Notes: generated from the sequence alone by a model not told the origin. Shown: positions 17,318 through 26,535, counted from the first letter of the stretch. The stretch: 54,673 nucleotides of DNA from Betaproteobacteria bacterium (GCA_009377585.1 WHTS01000032.1:1-54673), one strand, 5' to 3'. Program-made: numbers and translations.

Positions 17318-17437
17318 TTATACCGGCTGACATATCGATAGTCGGACGCAATCGGCAGCCAGACCATCCTCGAGTTCGGACTCTTGTGCGATGTCGATGA
17401 ACTCGCGCACGGCGCGGGCGAAAGCCACTTCGACCAT
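17318..17437 (-). CDS. Possible 39-aa small protein between epsI and polymerase gene
   Basis: An ATG at 17435-17437 is preceded by AGAAGG seven bases upstream, a better ribosome-binding site than many genes here have. The peptide starts MVEVAFARAVREFIDIAQES and is acidic and helical in character, without membrane segment or signal. It overlaps no other gene and ends 33 bases before the polymerase start. It may instead be the tail of a lost gene. I do not recognise it. Confidence 0.35.
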   Translation of the reverse strand: MVEVAFARAVREFIDIAQESELEDGLAADCVRLSICQPV

Positions 17438-17503
17438 GGCATAGCCTTCTCGCGCCCGATCATGCAGCCACAGAACACTTGGTCCTACCGCAGGGCTGGC
17501 GCA

Positions 17504-18199
17504 TCAACCGGCCGTTTCGAAACGGCCGGCAATCCGAGCCCGGACCTCACCTTCAATGGCCGAAACGAACGTCTTCAGGAACCGATCCTGCACCTGGAAA
17601 CTGTGTTCGCTGTTCGTATCGATGGTCGAAACTCGCACCAGCACGCCATCTGGAATCGTGCCTGTCAGCCCATAGCGCAACTGAGCCAGCTTTTGCTGCA
17701 AACCGTCGAGAACGATGTTGTCCCCAACCACGATCCAGTACGTGATCGGCTCGTGGCGCGTCCCTTTGGTTGCGATCAGCCGCTTCACCGGAAGCACACC
17801 GAACTGAGTTGCCACCTGGGACAACGAAGAACGGACAACCTGAAAACCTTGCGCCGCATAGCAGACTTCCGGACGATGCGCTCGCATCGCGTCGCTTTGA
17901 TCGCCTCCATAGGCGATGGAAAGCATGACCCTGTTGCCTTGCTTGTCGACGTAGGTCCTTGCCAGGGTCTGGTTGTATATCTGATCGAGCTTTGCCTGAA
18001 CGTCGGGTGCAGGCACGACGGGCATTATGGATCGATCGATCCGCCAGTCTCCGAGCGACTCCGGCACGATCTGCTCCAGATCCAGCTTCGGTCCGAGATC
18101 TGCCATGCGCTGCCTCGGCGTGGCTGCGATCGTCAATCCGGCAGCAATGAGCATCAGAATTGCCAACAGAATCGGTTTAATCAGCGACTGCGCGTTCAT
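17504..18199 (-). CDS. epsI: EpsI family protein, exosortase-associated
   Basis: EpsI-type protein (231 aa), usually encoded next to or fused with exosortases. It has one N-terminal membrane segment (residues 8-26), the ESLGDWRID motif near residue 50, then SIAYGGDQSDAMRAHRPEVC (family core with conserved HRPExC) and PITYWIVVGD. It probably sits at the outer face of the inner membrane and aids export or the sorting step; its biochemical role is not established. Its ATG overlaps the xrtB stop by four bases (ATGA), so the two are translationally coupled. Confidence 0.88.
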   Translation of the reverse strand: MNAQSLIKPILLAILMLIAAGLTIAATPRQRMADLGPKLDLEQIVPESLGDWRIDRSIMPVVPAPDVQAKLDQIYNQTLARTYVDKQGNRVMLSIAYGGDQSDAMRAHRPEVCYAAQGFQVVRSSLSQVATQFGVLPVKRLIATKGTRHEPITYWIVVGDNIVLDGLQQKLAQLRYGLTGTIPDGVLVRVSTIDTNSEHSFQVQDRFLKTFVSAIEGEVRARIAGRFETAG

Positions 18200-19083
18200 G
18201 TCAGCCTCGGTTCGGTGCGTGCGAACGTTCGAAAATGCCCCAGCGCTGCGTCGATCACGAACAATATGAGCAATCCGACGACGAACAGGAATATGCCGGA
18301 AAACCCGTGAATGAATCCCTGTCCCGCCTCATCGCCGAAGTGATAGGTGACAAGGACAAGGACGCTGACGCGGACCACGTTAGCCGCGAACGCGATCGGG
18401 AGCAGGCAGGCGGCGAGCACGAGATTGCGCCACAGATTGCGATGGTCCATGAGATAGATGTACAGCAAGCCCATGGCCGACATGGAAATCAACGAATGCA
18501 GTCCGGAGCACGCGTCGGCCACCAGGAGTTGGTACGGCCCCACCGTCAGAATCACGCCCGTGCGGCCGATCGGATATCCCAGGGCGTAAAGCATGTTTTC
18601 CGCGATACCCGACACCTGCTGCTTCAACGGACCGGTGAGCGCATCGACCAGAACGCCTGGAAGCGGTAGCATGAACAAAATAAAAAGCAGCGGAAACTTG
18701 AATCGCCAAACGGTTTGCCAACCCTGCATTGCCAGCAGCACGCCGCCGAGTACCACAATCAGCGAGCCCACTTCGAAGATAACGATGTCTTGGGAACGTC
18801 CCAGTACGTAGAGGGCGAGCCCGAAGGTCAGGCCGGCAATGCCTGTCCAAAAGCGAGGAGTGTCGGCTGCGAGGAGCTCGGAGCGTTGTTGCCATACGAT
18901 CCACAACACGACAGCCAGCACGATCGGACCATGCATGTGATCATCTTGGGTCCACAGGCTGCGTCCCAAGTCCACGAAGGTCGGAACGTACAGCGCAAAC
19001 AAGCTGATCGCAATCGGGATCCACCGAATCCAATGACGTGCGAGCAGGCCGTTAGACGGCTGAGGGGAAACAATGCTCGACAT
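18196..19083 (-). CDS. xrtB: Exosortase B
   Basis: Integral membrane transpeptidase-like enzyme that is thought to cleave PEP-CTERM tails at the cell surface. From the ATG at 19081-19083 it is 295 aa with about eight membrane helices. The catalytic triad is visible: Cys192 in VADACSGLHSL, Arg238 in ANVVRVSVLV and His259 in GFIHGFSGI. An in-frame TTG at 19120-19122 would overlap epsG and is less likely. The gene sits between epsG and epsI, as in XrtB-type loci. Likely clients in this window are the PEP-CTERM proteins at 25161 and 26694. Confidence 0.92.
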   Translation of the reverse strand: MSSIVSPQPSNGLLARHWIRWIPIAISLFALYVPTFVDLGRSLWTQDDHMHGPIVLAVVLWIVWQQRSELLAADTPRFWTGIAGLTFGLALYVLGRSQDIVIFEVGSLIVVLGGVLLAMQGWQTVWRFKFPLLFILFMLPLPGVLVDALTGPLKQQVSGIAENMLYALGYPIGRTGVILTVGPYQLLVADACSGLHSLISMSAMGLLYIYLMDHRNLWRNLVLAACLLPIAFAANVVRVSVLVLVTYHFGDEAGQGFIHGFSGIFLFVVGLLILFVIDAALGHFRTFARTEPRLT

Positions 19084-19100
19084 GCGCTTCGGACGGCCAC

Positions 19101-19988
19101 CTAGATCCGGTTCAGGACGCAACCCACCACTTCGGCTTGCGTACTTTGAATCGCAATTCCAAGCCGACTCAGGGACTCCAACCGGGATCGGCCTTCGCGG
19201 GCGACGACCAGGGCGCCCCGCGCTCTCGCCGCGATCGCCTGCGCATCGGCCGAAGCGTCGGCCGCAGGCGTGTCGATCAATACGACGTCATAGCCAGCCG
19301 ACTCACGCGCCATGAGCTCGGCGAACTCCGGGCGGCTCACCAGCTCGAGAGGATTGGGCGGAATGGCCCCGGCAGGCAGAACCGACAGGTTGGCAAAGTG
19401 CCCGACTCGTTCAATGGCCGCACCATTGATGCGTCTGCTCAACAGGGCCGACAGCCCATATTGATTCGGTAACTTGAAGAGCTCGTGCTGGCGCGCGTCC
19501 CGCATATCGGCGTCTATGAGCAAGGTCTTCTCGCCGAGCTGCGAAAAGACGATGGCGAGGTTCGCCGCCAGGTAGCTGCGGCCATCGCCTTGGGACGGGC
19601 TTACGATGGCAAGCGCCTTGCGTTCCGTGCTGAACCAGCGCAACAACAGCTGCGTGCGCAAGGCGCGAAGGGCTTCGACTTGCTCGCTGAAAGGTTGATA
19701 AGCTGCCACGAGCTCAGCGCTTAGGTTCGCATCGCCCGGGCGCAAGTAGGGATAGTCGAACTGATCGGACAACGCGCTGTCGATGTCGGACTGCTCGACA
19801 AGCTTCAGCTGCGTACATGCTTCGCCGAAGCGGATTCCCTTGTCCTTGGAAAGCCGCAGGGCACGCTCTGCGTCGCCTGGTTTCAATTTCCCCGCGTCGA
19901 GCAGGATTTTGCCGATGGAGCGATCAGCGGCCTGATGAGTTCCGGCCGCCGGTACGTTTCCGCTCAACCGCTCGATGATGCTGCTCAT
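19101..19988 (-). CDS. epsG: EpsG, chain-length-associated tyrosine kinase
   Basis: Cytoplasmic BY-kinase partner of EpsF that controls polymer length and export. Residues 1-80 form a MshEN/GspE-N-like domain (IGKILLDAGKLKPGDAERAL). The ATPase part has a variant Walker A, PSQGDGRSYLAANLA, in which Arg137 replaces the usual Lys (also seen in other EpsG proteins), Walker A' LLIDADMRD near 157-163 and Walker B VVLIDT at 235-240. A Tyr-rich tail as in other BY-kinases is missing. The ATG at 19986-19988 lies 12 bases behind epsF. Function in the locus follows from position and family. Confidence 0.9.
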   Translation of the reverse strand: MSSIIERLSGNVPAAGTHQAADRSIGKILLDAGKLKPGDAERALRLSKDKGIRFGEACTQLKLVEQSDIDSALSDQFDYPYLRPGDANLSAELVAAYQPFSEQVEALRALRTQLLLRWFSTERKALAIVSPSQGDGRSYLAANLAIVFSQLGEKTLLIDADMRDARQHELFKLPNQYGLSALLSRRINGAAIERVGHFANLSVLPAGAIPPNPLELVSRPEFAELMARESAGYDVVLIDTPAADASADAQAIAARARGALVVAREGRSRLESLSRLGIAIQSTQAEVVGCVLNRI

Positions 19989-20000
19989 AAATCGATCTCC

Positions 20001-21419
20001 TCAGGCCCTCGAAAGCGCGGCGGGTCGTGCAGGCAGGCTGCGACGCCGCAGGCGCCGGGATTGGCGATCGAGCGCCCCGAGCAGCGGCATGCCCAGCGCG
20101 TCCACGATGTCCGCTTCGGAGCGCACGATCCGATCGGACATCTCCCTCAACAGGGCAAAGCCGACCGCGAGCATCGACCCGAGAACGAACGACAGGGCGA
20201 TGTTGAGGAGCAGCCTGGGGAAGGACGGAGCCATCGGCTCGATCGCTTCGTTGATTACCATGATGTTGGTCTGGGTTGTCAGACTTTCGAGCCGCGTCTG
20301 CGTCATGCGGCCCATGGCCGCGTCATAGGCACGCTGGGCAGCGTCCACCTCGCGCAGCAGGATTGCCTGATCTTCCCGCACCTTCTTCATCTGCAGCACC
20401 TTCGACCGCTGTGCGGCTAGTGAATCTCGAATCTCGCCTTCCCGGCGTCCGGCAAGATTGGCAGACGCTCCGAGCGCGCTACTTATGGTCTTCATCTCGT
20501 CGAGCAGTTGGCGCTTCACTCCGGCGATCTCCGCGCTCACGGCCTGGGACGCCGGATGGTTCTTCCCGACCCGCGTTGTCAAATCGTTCTGCTTGGTCTC
20601 CAGCTGGGCGAGGTTCGTCTTGAGACTCTGTATCACCGGGTTTGTCAGGACGTCCGGCAGTGTGTCCGGCACCTGCCCTCTCGCGACCAGTTCCTGCACC
20701 TGCCGCTGGCGCCCCACGCTGTCGTATGTTTGCGCCTGAGCCCCAACCAATTGGGACGAAAGATCGTTCAGCCGGCTGTTCGCAACGTCGAGCCGCTCGT
20801 CGGTGGCGATAATTCCGTTCTCCCGCTGATACTCCGAGAGCCGGCTTTGCGCCCGTTCGAGATTGTCTTTCATCGTCTTGATTTGCTCGTTGAAAAACAC
20901 GTTTGTCTCGCGGGCAGGCTCGGTCTTCAAGTCGAGATTCGTCGTTATGTAGCTATGGACAAACGCGTTCGCGACCGCCGCGGAAAAACGAGGATCGTTT
21001 CCGGTATAAGCCAGGTTGATCACGGTGCTATCGCGGGACGGATCGATATCCAAATTCTTCAAAAGCAGATCGGCCAGCCAATCGCGAATATTGCCCCTGC
21101 CCCCGGTTTCTTTCATGAACAGGTCCCTGGCCGTCGGATTGTCGGCCAGCTTGAGCACATCGACCGCGCGACGTGCGACGCTATGGCTCTTGATGATGTC
21201 CACCTGGGTCGCGAGATAGCCCGACATAGGCAGCATCGGCATGGCACCACCCGAAATCGGATCCACACCCTTGAAATCCACCAGCACCGTGGCGGTTGCT
21301 GTGTAGCGGGGAGGCAAAAGGAGGCTGACTGCAATGGTGGCTCCGACCGTAATCACGATCGTGAGCAACACCAGCAGCCAACGCGCGCGAAGGATCCGGA
21401 GGAACTGTTGTAGGCTCAT
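20001..21419 (-). CDS. epsF: EpsF, chain length determinant (Wzz/PCP family)
   Basis: Polysaccharide co-polymerase of the inner membrane (472 aa). The first membrane helix (residues 14-35) follows LQQFLRILRARW; the second lies at about 412-432 after the PMAPSFP proline motif typical of Wzz proteins. Between them is a long periplasmic coiled-coil region (about residues 165-375). The short cytoplasmic tail is Arg-rich. EpsG supplies the separate kinase domain. The EpsE stop lies one base from the EpsF start codon, so translation is probably coupled. Confidence 0.9.
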   Translation of the reverse strand: MSLQQFLRILRARWLLVLLTIVITVGATIAVSLLLPPRYTATATVLVDFKGVDPISGGAMPMLPMSGYLATQVDIIKSHSVARRAVDVLKLADNPTARDLFMKETGGRGNIRDWLADLLLKNLDIDPSRDSTVINLAYTGNDPRFSAAVANAFVHSYITTNLDLKTEPARETNVFFNEQIKTMKDNLERAQSRLSEYQRENGIIATDERLDVANSRLNDLSSQLVGAQAQTYDSVGRQRQVQELVARGQVPDTLPDVLTNPVIQSLKTNLAQLETKQNDLTTRVGKNHPASQAVSAEIAGVKRQLLDEMKTISSALGASANLAGRREGEIRDSLAAQRSKVLQMKKVREDQAILLREVDAAQRAYDAAMGRMTQTRLESLTTQTNIMVINEAIEPMAPSFPRLLLNIALSFVLGSMLAVGFALLREMSDRIVRSEADIVDALGMPLLGALDRQSRRLRRRSLPARPAALSRA

Positions 21420-21420
21420 T

Positions 21421-22233
21421 TCAGAACAGGCTTTCCTTAACGTAGATCACGTCGTTCTCCTGCACCCGGTCGCTCATCTTGGTCTCCAGCGTCTGCACCG
21501 TGCCGTTCCCGCTATGGCGATTGATGCGTATTCCACGCTCGGTTCCACGGACACTCAGGCCGCCACCGACCGAGAGGGCTTGTATCACGGTCATTTCCTT
21601 TTCCAGACGATACGCGCCTGGCCGCTGGACTTCGCCGTAGATATAGAAAAGCGGCCCGCGGGGCACGAAGATGATGTCTCCATTGGCCACCGGAAAGTTC
21701 TTTTCCATTTCGCCGCTTTTCAGTGCATCGTGAATATCGATCTCGCGCTTCACCGTTTTGCCATCGACTCCCCGCGTGATGTGCGTAATCACGTCCGCGC
21801 CCGTCTGCGAAATCCCGCCGGCGATAGCGAGCAGGTCTGCGAGCGTGCTTGCCTGCTCGATGGGGTATTTCCCTGGGCGATTCACTTGCCCCAGTACCGA
21901 GATCTGCTGGCTCTTGAATCCGAGCGTGAGCAGGTTGACCTGCGGCTTGATGACAAAGCCTCCTTCACCCAGGCGACGTGCGATCACCTGTTCCGCTTGG
22001 CCCTTCTCCAGCCCTCCGATTTGCACCTCTCCGATGAGCGGAAATGTTATTCGCCCTTCCTGGGTGATCTGAGCCTCGGTCAGCAGGTCTGGATTGTTGT
22101 ATACGCTGATCCGGACGACGTCGCCGGGACCCAGGCGATACTCGTAGGCCGGCTGCGTCGGCTGTGCTTGCGCCGCTGCGGGAAGCAAACAGGCGCTGAC
22201 CCAAGCGATGAACAAGATGGCAAATGTTTTCAA
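21421..22233 (-). CDS. epsE: EpsE, polysaccharide export outer-membrane protein
   Basis: Wza-like export protein (270 aa) carrying the polymer through the periplasm and outer membrane. It has a signal peptide (residues 1-23, ending AAAQA), the Poly_export motif YRLGPGDVVRISVYNNPDL, then two SLBB domains (VLGQVNRPGKYPIEQASTLA and IYGEVQRPGAYRLEKEMTVI). There is no lipobox Cys at the signal end, unlike Wza. The start is a TTG at 22231-22233 with GGGAG five bases upstream. It directly precedes epsF. Confidence 0.9.
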   Translation of the reverse strand: MKTFAILFIAWVSACLLPAAAQAQPTQPAYEYRLGPGDVVRISVYNNPDLLTEAQITQEGRITFPLIGEVQIGGLEKGQAEQVIARRLGEGGFVIKPQVNLLTLGFKSQQISVLGQVNRPGKYPIEQASTLADLLAIAGGISQTGADVITHITRGVDGKTVKREIDIHDALKSGEMEKNFPVANGDIIFVPRGPLFYIYGEVQRPGAYRLEKEMTVIQALSVGGGLSVRGTERGIRINRHSGNGTVQTLETKMSDRVQENDVIYVKESLF

Positions 22234-22322
22234 GTTATCTCCCGATCGCGCATGTTTTGTCGAAGGGCCCGCCCATCCAAGAACAATTCCTTGCTGTTTC
22301 CTTCACGAACGCGTAACGCGGC

Positions 22323-23255
22323 TCACCGTCGCAAGCCGGCCACACCCTTCTCGATATGATCGTCCGCCTTCTGCTCCTGCGTAGCAGGCGCTGGACTGGA
22401 CTTGGCATCGACCGCATCGACATCCGATTTCGCGTAATTCCCGACATACTCAATCTTGGCTTTCGCTCGCAAATCCTTCGCGCTGTCCTGGGCCACCTCA
22501 CGTCGTTTCTGGTTGAAGAGATAGCGCTGAATCGCCTGCGTCGCTCGCTCCATCGGCACCGGTTGCTCGGCGTAGTCGAGAAGCATCAGGACGTTTGCCA
22601 CGTTCTGATCGGTGAAGGCCGCCGTGTCGCCCTTGTTCATCTTCGCAATACGCGGCAATGCTTCGATAGGCAATGCTTCGGCCGGGCGAGTGCTGTTCCT
22701 TTCCCGGTAACGAATGCCTGCGGCATTGAGGATTTTGCTTACATCGGCAGGCGTCTTTGCGGCGTTCAGTTGTTCACGCAACTGCTCCGAATACTTGGCT
22801 CGTTCGAATACGAATTCCCTGAAAGCGTAAACTCGCCGATGCTCAAACAAACCCGGATGCTTTGCATAGAATTCCTTGATTTGTTCCGGCGTCGCTGGAG
22901 AACCAGCGGCCTGGCGGTCCACGTAAGCCTGAGCAAGGATCTGCCGGCGCGAAGACTCCAATTGCTGCAGAACTTGCGGGTCCCTGTCGAGTTTCGCTTC
23001 CACCGCTTGCTGAACCAATAGGGTCTGGTCGATCAGCCCCTCCAGGATGCGTTTGGTTGCGGCTTCCGTGTCCGCACCTTGGGGCAAATTGCCCGCGAGC
23101 CGCTGTAACTCCGCGTTGATCTGATGCACGGTCACTTCATCGTCGTTGACCTTGGCCGCCGTTTGACTCGCGGGCTTATCCTCTTCGCTGCCACACCCGG
23201 CCAGCACGGCGACGAGCAGCAGCGATCCAACGCTTTTCCCACACGCAAGGTTCAT
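22323..23255 (-). CDS. epsD: EpsD, peptidyl-prolyl isomerase-like lipoprotein
   Basis: Periplasmic lipoprotein (310 aa) of the SurA/parvulin-like EpsD family, proposed to help fold or place the export machinery. The signal ends at lipobox LAGCGSEE with Cys21. A SurA-N-like region with RILEGLIDQTLLVQQAVEAK follows. The parvulin part (about 150-250) is divergent, so catalytic isomerase activity is uncertain. The tail (after 270) is Ala/Lys/Asp-rich and probably disordered. It is the second gene of the cluster, 96 bases behind the priming transferase. Confidence 0.85.
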   Translation of the reverse strand: MNLACGKSVGSLLLVAVLAGCGSEEDKPASQTAAKVNDDEVTVHQINAELQRLAGNLPQGADTEAATKRILEGLIDQTLLVQQAVEAKLDRDPQVLQQLESSRRQILAQAYVDRQAAGSPATPEQIKEFYAKHPGLFEHRRVYAFREFVFERAKYSEQLREQLNAAKTPADVSKILNAAGIRYRERNSTRPAEALPIEALPRIAKMNKGDTAAFTDQNVANVLMLLDYAEQPVPMERATQAIQRYLFNQKRREVAQDSAKDLRAKAKIEYVGNYAKSDVDAVDAKSSPAPATQEQKADDHIEKGVAGLRR

Positions 23256-23351
23256 CTTGAAATAGTCCTAGTATCTTATGACAAGCCTATGATATACCGC
23301 AATTTACCGCGGAACCCGACTTCGTGAGCCCAAGGTCGTCCGCGCCAAGCT

Positions 23352-24812
23352 TCAGTACGCGTTCCGATCCTTCAGAATCGTGAACATCGTCTTCACCATG
23401 ATCCATAGGTCAAGTGAAACCGACCAGTTGCGCAAGTAGTCGAGATCATACTCGATTCGCTTGCGCATTTTGCCTACGGTGTCTGTCTCCCCGCGAAATC
23501 CGTTGACCTGCGCCCACCCGGTTATCCCGGGCTTTACCTTGTGCCGGATCATGTAACCGTCGATCAACTTACGGTACTGCTCGTTGTGGGATATGGCGTG
23601 CGGACGAGGGCCGACAATACTCATACTGCCGCCGAGCACGTTCAGGAATTGCGGCAACTCGTCCAGGGACGTCCTCCGCAGAAAAGCACCGAAGCGCGTA
23701 ACTCGCCCATCGTTTTTCCGTGCCTGAATCACATGAGACCCGTCCTCCTGGACGGTCATGGTCCTGAACTTATACACCATGATTTCTTCTCCACCCAGGC
23801 CGTAGCGTCGTTGCTTGAACAAAGCAGGGCCGGGCGATGTGATCCTAACTCCGAGCGCGATCATCGCCATCAGAGGCCAGATCAAGAGCACGATGGTTGT
23901 CGCCATGGTTACGTCGAACACGCGTTTGACGACGGCGTTCACGCCGAATATGGGCGTTTCGCATACGGCGACGACTGGAATTCCGTTGACCGAATCGACC
24001 CGCGCCTGGATAAGGTCGAATACGAACAGATGCGGCGCGAAATAAACGGACGCCGTGCTGTCGCGAAGGGCGTTGATCAAATCGATGATCCGAGGCTGAG
24101 CTGCGATGGGCAGAGCAATATAGACGCAATCGATGTTGTTGCGCTTCACAAACTCGGACGCGTCGGCAACCTTGCCGAGCAACTCTGACTTATCCAGTCC
24201 CGTCAGCCGGCTCGATCGTCGATCGTCGAAATAGCCGCGCACGTTCGTTCCGGAATACAAGTCTCGCCGGAAACGAGCGACCAATTCGCGTCCCAACTCA
24301 TTCGCACCGACGACGATTGCGGACCTGGCTATTGCTCCACTGATGACAGCGCGACGGACCAACGAGCGCGCGAGTTTGGTTCCTAAAAGAAGCGTCAACG
24401 GAGTGACGGCAAACCACGTCAATATTACGTTGTATTGAAAATTCGTCGTTAGTTGTGTGGCATATCCCAAGAAGAGCAATATGGCTGCAACGATGCCCCA
24501 TCCGACGACAACGCCCCGGATCAACCGGGTGAGATGAAAAGAGCTCCACGGAACCAGGATATCGATCTCGTCGAACACCTGGGAGGCAATGAAGAACGTC
24601 AAGACCGTCAGGAGCAAATAATACCCAGTGAAGTGCTCGCCGTAAGCATAAACGCAGACCAGCAGACTGGCAGTAGCAAGAAGGGGATGGAGCAGGCTGT
24701 TGACTAACGCGGTAAGCGGACTCTCCAGACCTGTGGATACCACCACTCCGCCACCCCGCGCAGGTAGCTGCGGGCGAGTATGGGCGAAAGACAGCTCTTT
24801 CGATTCCATCAT
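23352..24812 (-). CDS. Undecaprenyl-phosphate glucose phosphotransferase (WcaJ-type, EpsB position)
   Basis: Priming enzyme that transfers sugar-1-phosphate from a UDP-sugar to undecaprenyl phosphate, starting the repeat unit at the inner membrane. It is 486 aa, with four N-terminal helices (about 35-150), a CoA-binding-like Rossmann domain ([16 protein letters not shown]), then a fifth helix after KRVFDVTMA and the catalytic domain: [49 protein letters not shown] and the [17 protein letters not shown] end. Two adjacent ATGs (24812 and 24809) are equivalent. As first gene of the leftward cluster, its upstream 348-base gap should hold the locus promoter. Confidence 0.92.
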   Translation of the reverse strand: MMESKELSFAHTRPQLPARGGGVVVSTGLESPLTALVNSLLHPLLATASLLVCVYAYGEHFTGYYLLLTVLTFFIASQVFDEIDILVPWSSFHLTRLIRGVVVGWGIVAAILLFLGYATQLTTNFQYNVILTWFAVTPLTLLLGTKLARSLVRRAVISGAIARSAIVVGANELGRELVARFRRDLYSGTNVRGYFDDRRSSRLTGLDKSELLGKVADASEFVKRNNIDCVYIALPIAAQPRIIDLINALRDSTASVYFAPHLFVFDLIQARVDSVNGIPVVAVCETPIFGVNAVVKRVFDVTMATTIVLLIWPLMAMIALGVRITSPGPALFKQRRYGLGGEEIMVYKFRTMTVQEDGSHVIQARKNDGRVTRFGAFLRRTSLDELPQFLNVLGGSMSIVGPRPHAISHNEQYRKLIDGYMIRHKVKPGITGWAQVNGFRGETDTVGKMRKRIEYDLDYLRNWSVSLDLWIMVKTMFTILKDRNAY

Positions 24813-25085
24813 GATGCCTTGTTCTGAACTCGTGCGCCTATGCGTTAACTACTCAATGTGGCATGCGCCATGCCCGGGACTGCGGCCGAAACCGCAAGGC
24901 GATACGCGCTTTCGGCTGAGGCGCCAAAGTGCGGAGGTGCCAAGCGTGCGAGCTGCACCACGAAGCAACCACTCTCGCCTGATGCCGCGCCCCTTGATTC
25001 GCTCGCACACTTGTGGGCCACTCGTCTGTACAACGACAACGGACTGGCAATTTTTGCCCTGCGAGGCATTAATTACCTGCCACAG
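24813..25085. other. Gap upstream of the exopolysaccharide operon
   Basis: No gene is visible. This stretch lies between the terminator at 25086-25120 and the first eps gene and should carry the operon promoter and leader. On the minus strand I see no clean -35/-10 pair and no -24/-12 (TGGCAC-N5-TTGC) box by eye. GC-rich palindromic pieces are present (for example around 24880-24920), without a clear regulatory family. Confidence 0.4.
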
Positions 25086-25120
25086 AAAATTAAAGGCTGT
25101 CGGCCGTGGGGCCGACAGCC
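25086..25120 (-). terminator. Intrinsic terminator after PEP-CTERM gene
   Basis: A perfect 11-bp stem (GGCTGTCGGCC / GGCCGACAGCC, 25095-25105 with 25110-25120) and 4-base loop is followed on the minus strand by TTTAATTTT. It lies 40 bases downstream of the PEP-CTERM gene and would isolate it from the eps operon. Confidence 0.9.
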
Positions 25121-25160
25121 TAAGGCAAGCGAAACTAACGACCGAACTCGCTACGGCGGT

Positions 25161-25736
25161 CTACGCGAACCGGCTGGCAGACGCCCGCTTGCTCCTATTC
25201 CTCAGACGAAAGCCGACCAAACCCACACCCACCAACATCATCGCCCAAACTTCGGGTTCGGGTATTGAAGTGACGGAGATCGCACCGTTGTACGCCCCAC
25301 CAGCCGAGCCGGTAGTAAACCCGCTCACGGCCAGATACATATTTTGTGAGGCACCTTGTGGACCGAAATTCACACTCAGTTCCGTTCCACCACTACCTGC
25401 AACGCCGCTATCGGAATCCATCAAGACGTCGTCACCGCCGCCGATGGCAGCATCAGCGCCCATCGAGAACAAGGACAATGATGTAAACATCAAGTCCAAA
25501 TTCAGCGGTGGAATAGGAAAATTAACCACGGAATATGCGGACCCGCCATTCGGCGGTAGCACGAACGTGAAGAAGTCGCCGAGGGATACGGGGGGCGGAC
25601 CACCCAAGATGAAACCGGCGAATGGAGTGGCGCCTATATTCAGGGTGCCCAGATCGGTTATCGCTGCGTTCGATGTAACACAAGCGCCGGACAACGCTAC
25701 TGCACATGCCAACTGCTTCATCGGTAGTCTAGACAT
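25161..25736 (-). CDS. PEP-CTERM sorting-signal protein
   Basis: Secreted protein of 191 aa: signal peptide to about residue 24 (ending VTSNAA), a Gly/Ser-rich beta-type body, then the tripartite C-terminal signal with PEPEVWAMMLVG, a hydrophobic stretch and the basic end RLRNRSKR. It is a likely substrate of the exosortase encoded at 18196. Residues around 50-56 read SLGDFFTF, which recalls the FxDxF class of PEP-CTERM proteins but does not match its spacing exactly. The ATG at 25734-25736 follows AGAGGGTGA. Its own terminator separates it from the eps operon. Confidence 0.85.
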   Translation of the reverse strand: MSRLPMKQLACAVALSGACVTSNAAITDLGTLNIGATPFAGFILGGPPPVSLGDFFTFVLPPNGGSAYSVVNFPIPPLNLDLMFTSLSLFSMGADAAIGGGDDVLMDSDSGVAGSGGTELSVNFGPQGASQNMYLAVSGFTTGSAGGAYNGAISVTSIPEPEVWAMMLVGVGLVGFRLRNRSKRASASRFA

Positions 25737-25854
25737 TGCTTCACCCTCTTCTTTTTGACCCTTTGGCTAGCAAACACGGGCAGCACATTCGCCTAATCCC
25801 GTGGCTGAACTCAGTGACCCGAGGAAAGCGTACTATACTTTGCCTCGATTACAG

Positions 25855-25902
25855 ACTTCTTACTCCTGCCACTTCTTACTCCTGCCACTTCTTACTCCTG
25901 CC
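25855..25902. repeat. Three perfect tandem 16-bp repeats
   Basis: ACTTCTTACTCCTGCC occurs three times without gap or mismatch at 25855-25870, 25871-25886 and 25887-25902. The block lies about 120 bases upstream of the PEP-CTERM gene (minus strand) in a 450-base gap otherwise free of genes, so copy number could change promoter spacing. No coding frame is involved. Confidence 0.95.
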
Positions 25903-26142
25903 GGCAACTTCGATTGCTCCAGGCTGGCCACATACAAGCGCCGGGTATGCTTAAAATTGTGCGCCCTTGGGGCTGATATCACTGTTAACTGCGTCACGAC
26001 TCTGGCATAAGTTTTTAGGTCTTCTGCGCCCGGTGCCAACCATGCTTCGAGAGTAAGGTACGCTCTCGTCCATGAATCCGTCCGCAGTCCCTTAGTCATA
26101 GGCGACGGTATGCGACTTCGGTAGGGTTGCTACAAACCACGG

Positions 26143-26172
26143 TTGCCGTCCAATAGCCTTGGATGCTAAACT
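26143..26172 (+). promoter_or_regulatory. Promoter of tRNA-Val (candidate)
   Basis: TTGCCG (26143-26148) and TAAACT (26167-26172) are 18 bases apart, and transcription would begin about 7 bases before the tRNA. The position is right for a stable-RNA promoter; the match is moderate. Confidence 0.45.
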
Positions 26173-26186
26173 TTGCCTTCCATTTC

Positions 26187-26261
26187 GGGCGGTTAGCTCA
26201 GCGGTAGAGCACTGTCTTCACACGGCAGGAGTCACTGGTTCGAACCCAGTACCGCCCACCA
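26187..26261 (+). tRNA. tRNA-Val (anticodon CAC)
   Basis: A complete cloverleaf: acceptor GGGCGGT pairs with ACCGCCC, D stem GCTC/GAGC, anticodon stem CTGTC/GGCAG around loop TTCACAC (anticodon CAC, reads GUG), T arm CTGGTTCGAACCCAG, discriminator A and an encoded CCA. There is no intron. It stands alone between a PEP-CTERM gene and a DUF2188 gene, facing the latter. A 7-bp hairpin (CCTGGTG/CACCAGG) follows at about 26270-26288 without a T-run. Confidence 0.97.
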
Positions 26262-26304
26262 AGTCCGAACTCCTGGTGCCACTCACCAGGCCATTGCCCG
26301 GTCC

Positions 26305-26535
26305 CTAACTGGCCGTCTTCGGTGACGAGCCGTTGGCCGCGGCGGCCGATCCAAACGTTCCATCCGAGGCCGTCGTCTTGTGTAGCACGATCCTCGCCCC
26401 GCTCTGTCGGGCCAGGGACCGGGCAGCCCTGATTACACGCGCCTGCTCGCTGTCGCTTACCAGCGCAGCAGGTGAATTGCCTGCGTACAGGTGCCACGAG
26501 CCGTCTTTTTTCATGACATGGTAGTATTTGATCAC
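26305..26535 (-). CDS. DUF2188-like small protein
   Basis: Small soluble protein (76 aa from the GTG at 26533-26535). It reads IKYYHVMKKDGSWHLYAG, then alternating helix RVIRAARSLARQSGARIVLH, matching the compact DUF2188 fold, in which a W-x-V strand precedes a helix and a second strand. Function of the family is unknown. The frame is open far upstream, so the start is uncertain; the ATG 21 bases inside (MKKDGSW) is an alternative. The tail after about residue 55 is low-complexity Ala/Ser/Gly. Confidence 0.55.
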   Translation of the reverse strand: MIKYYHVMKKDGSWHLYAGNSPAALVSDSEQARVIRAARSLARQSGARIVLHKTTASDGTFGSAAAANGSSPKTAS

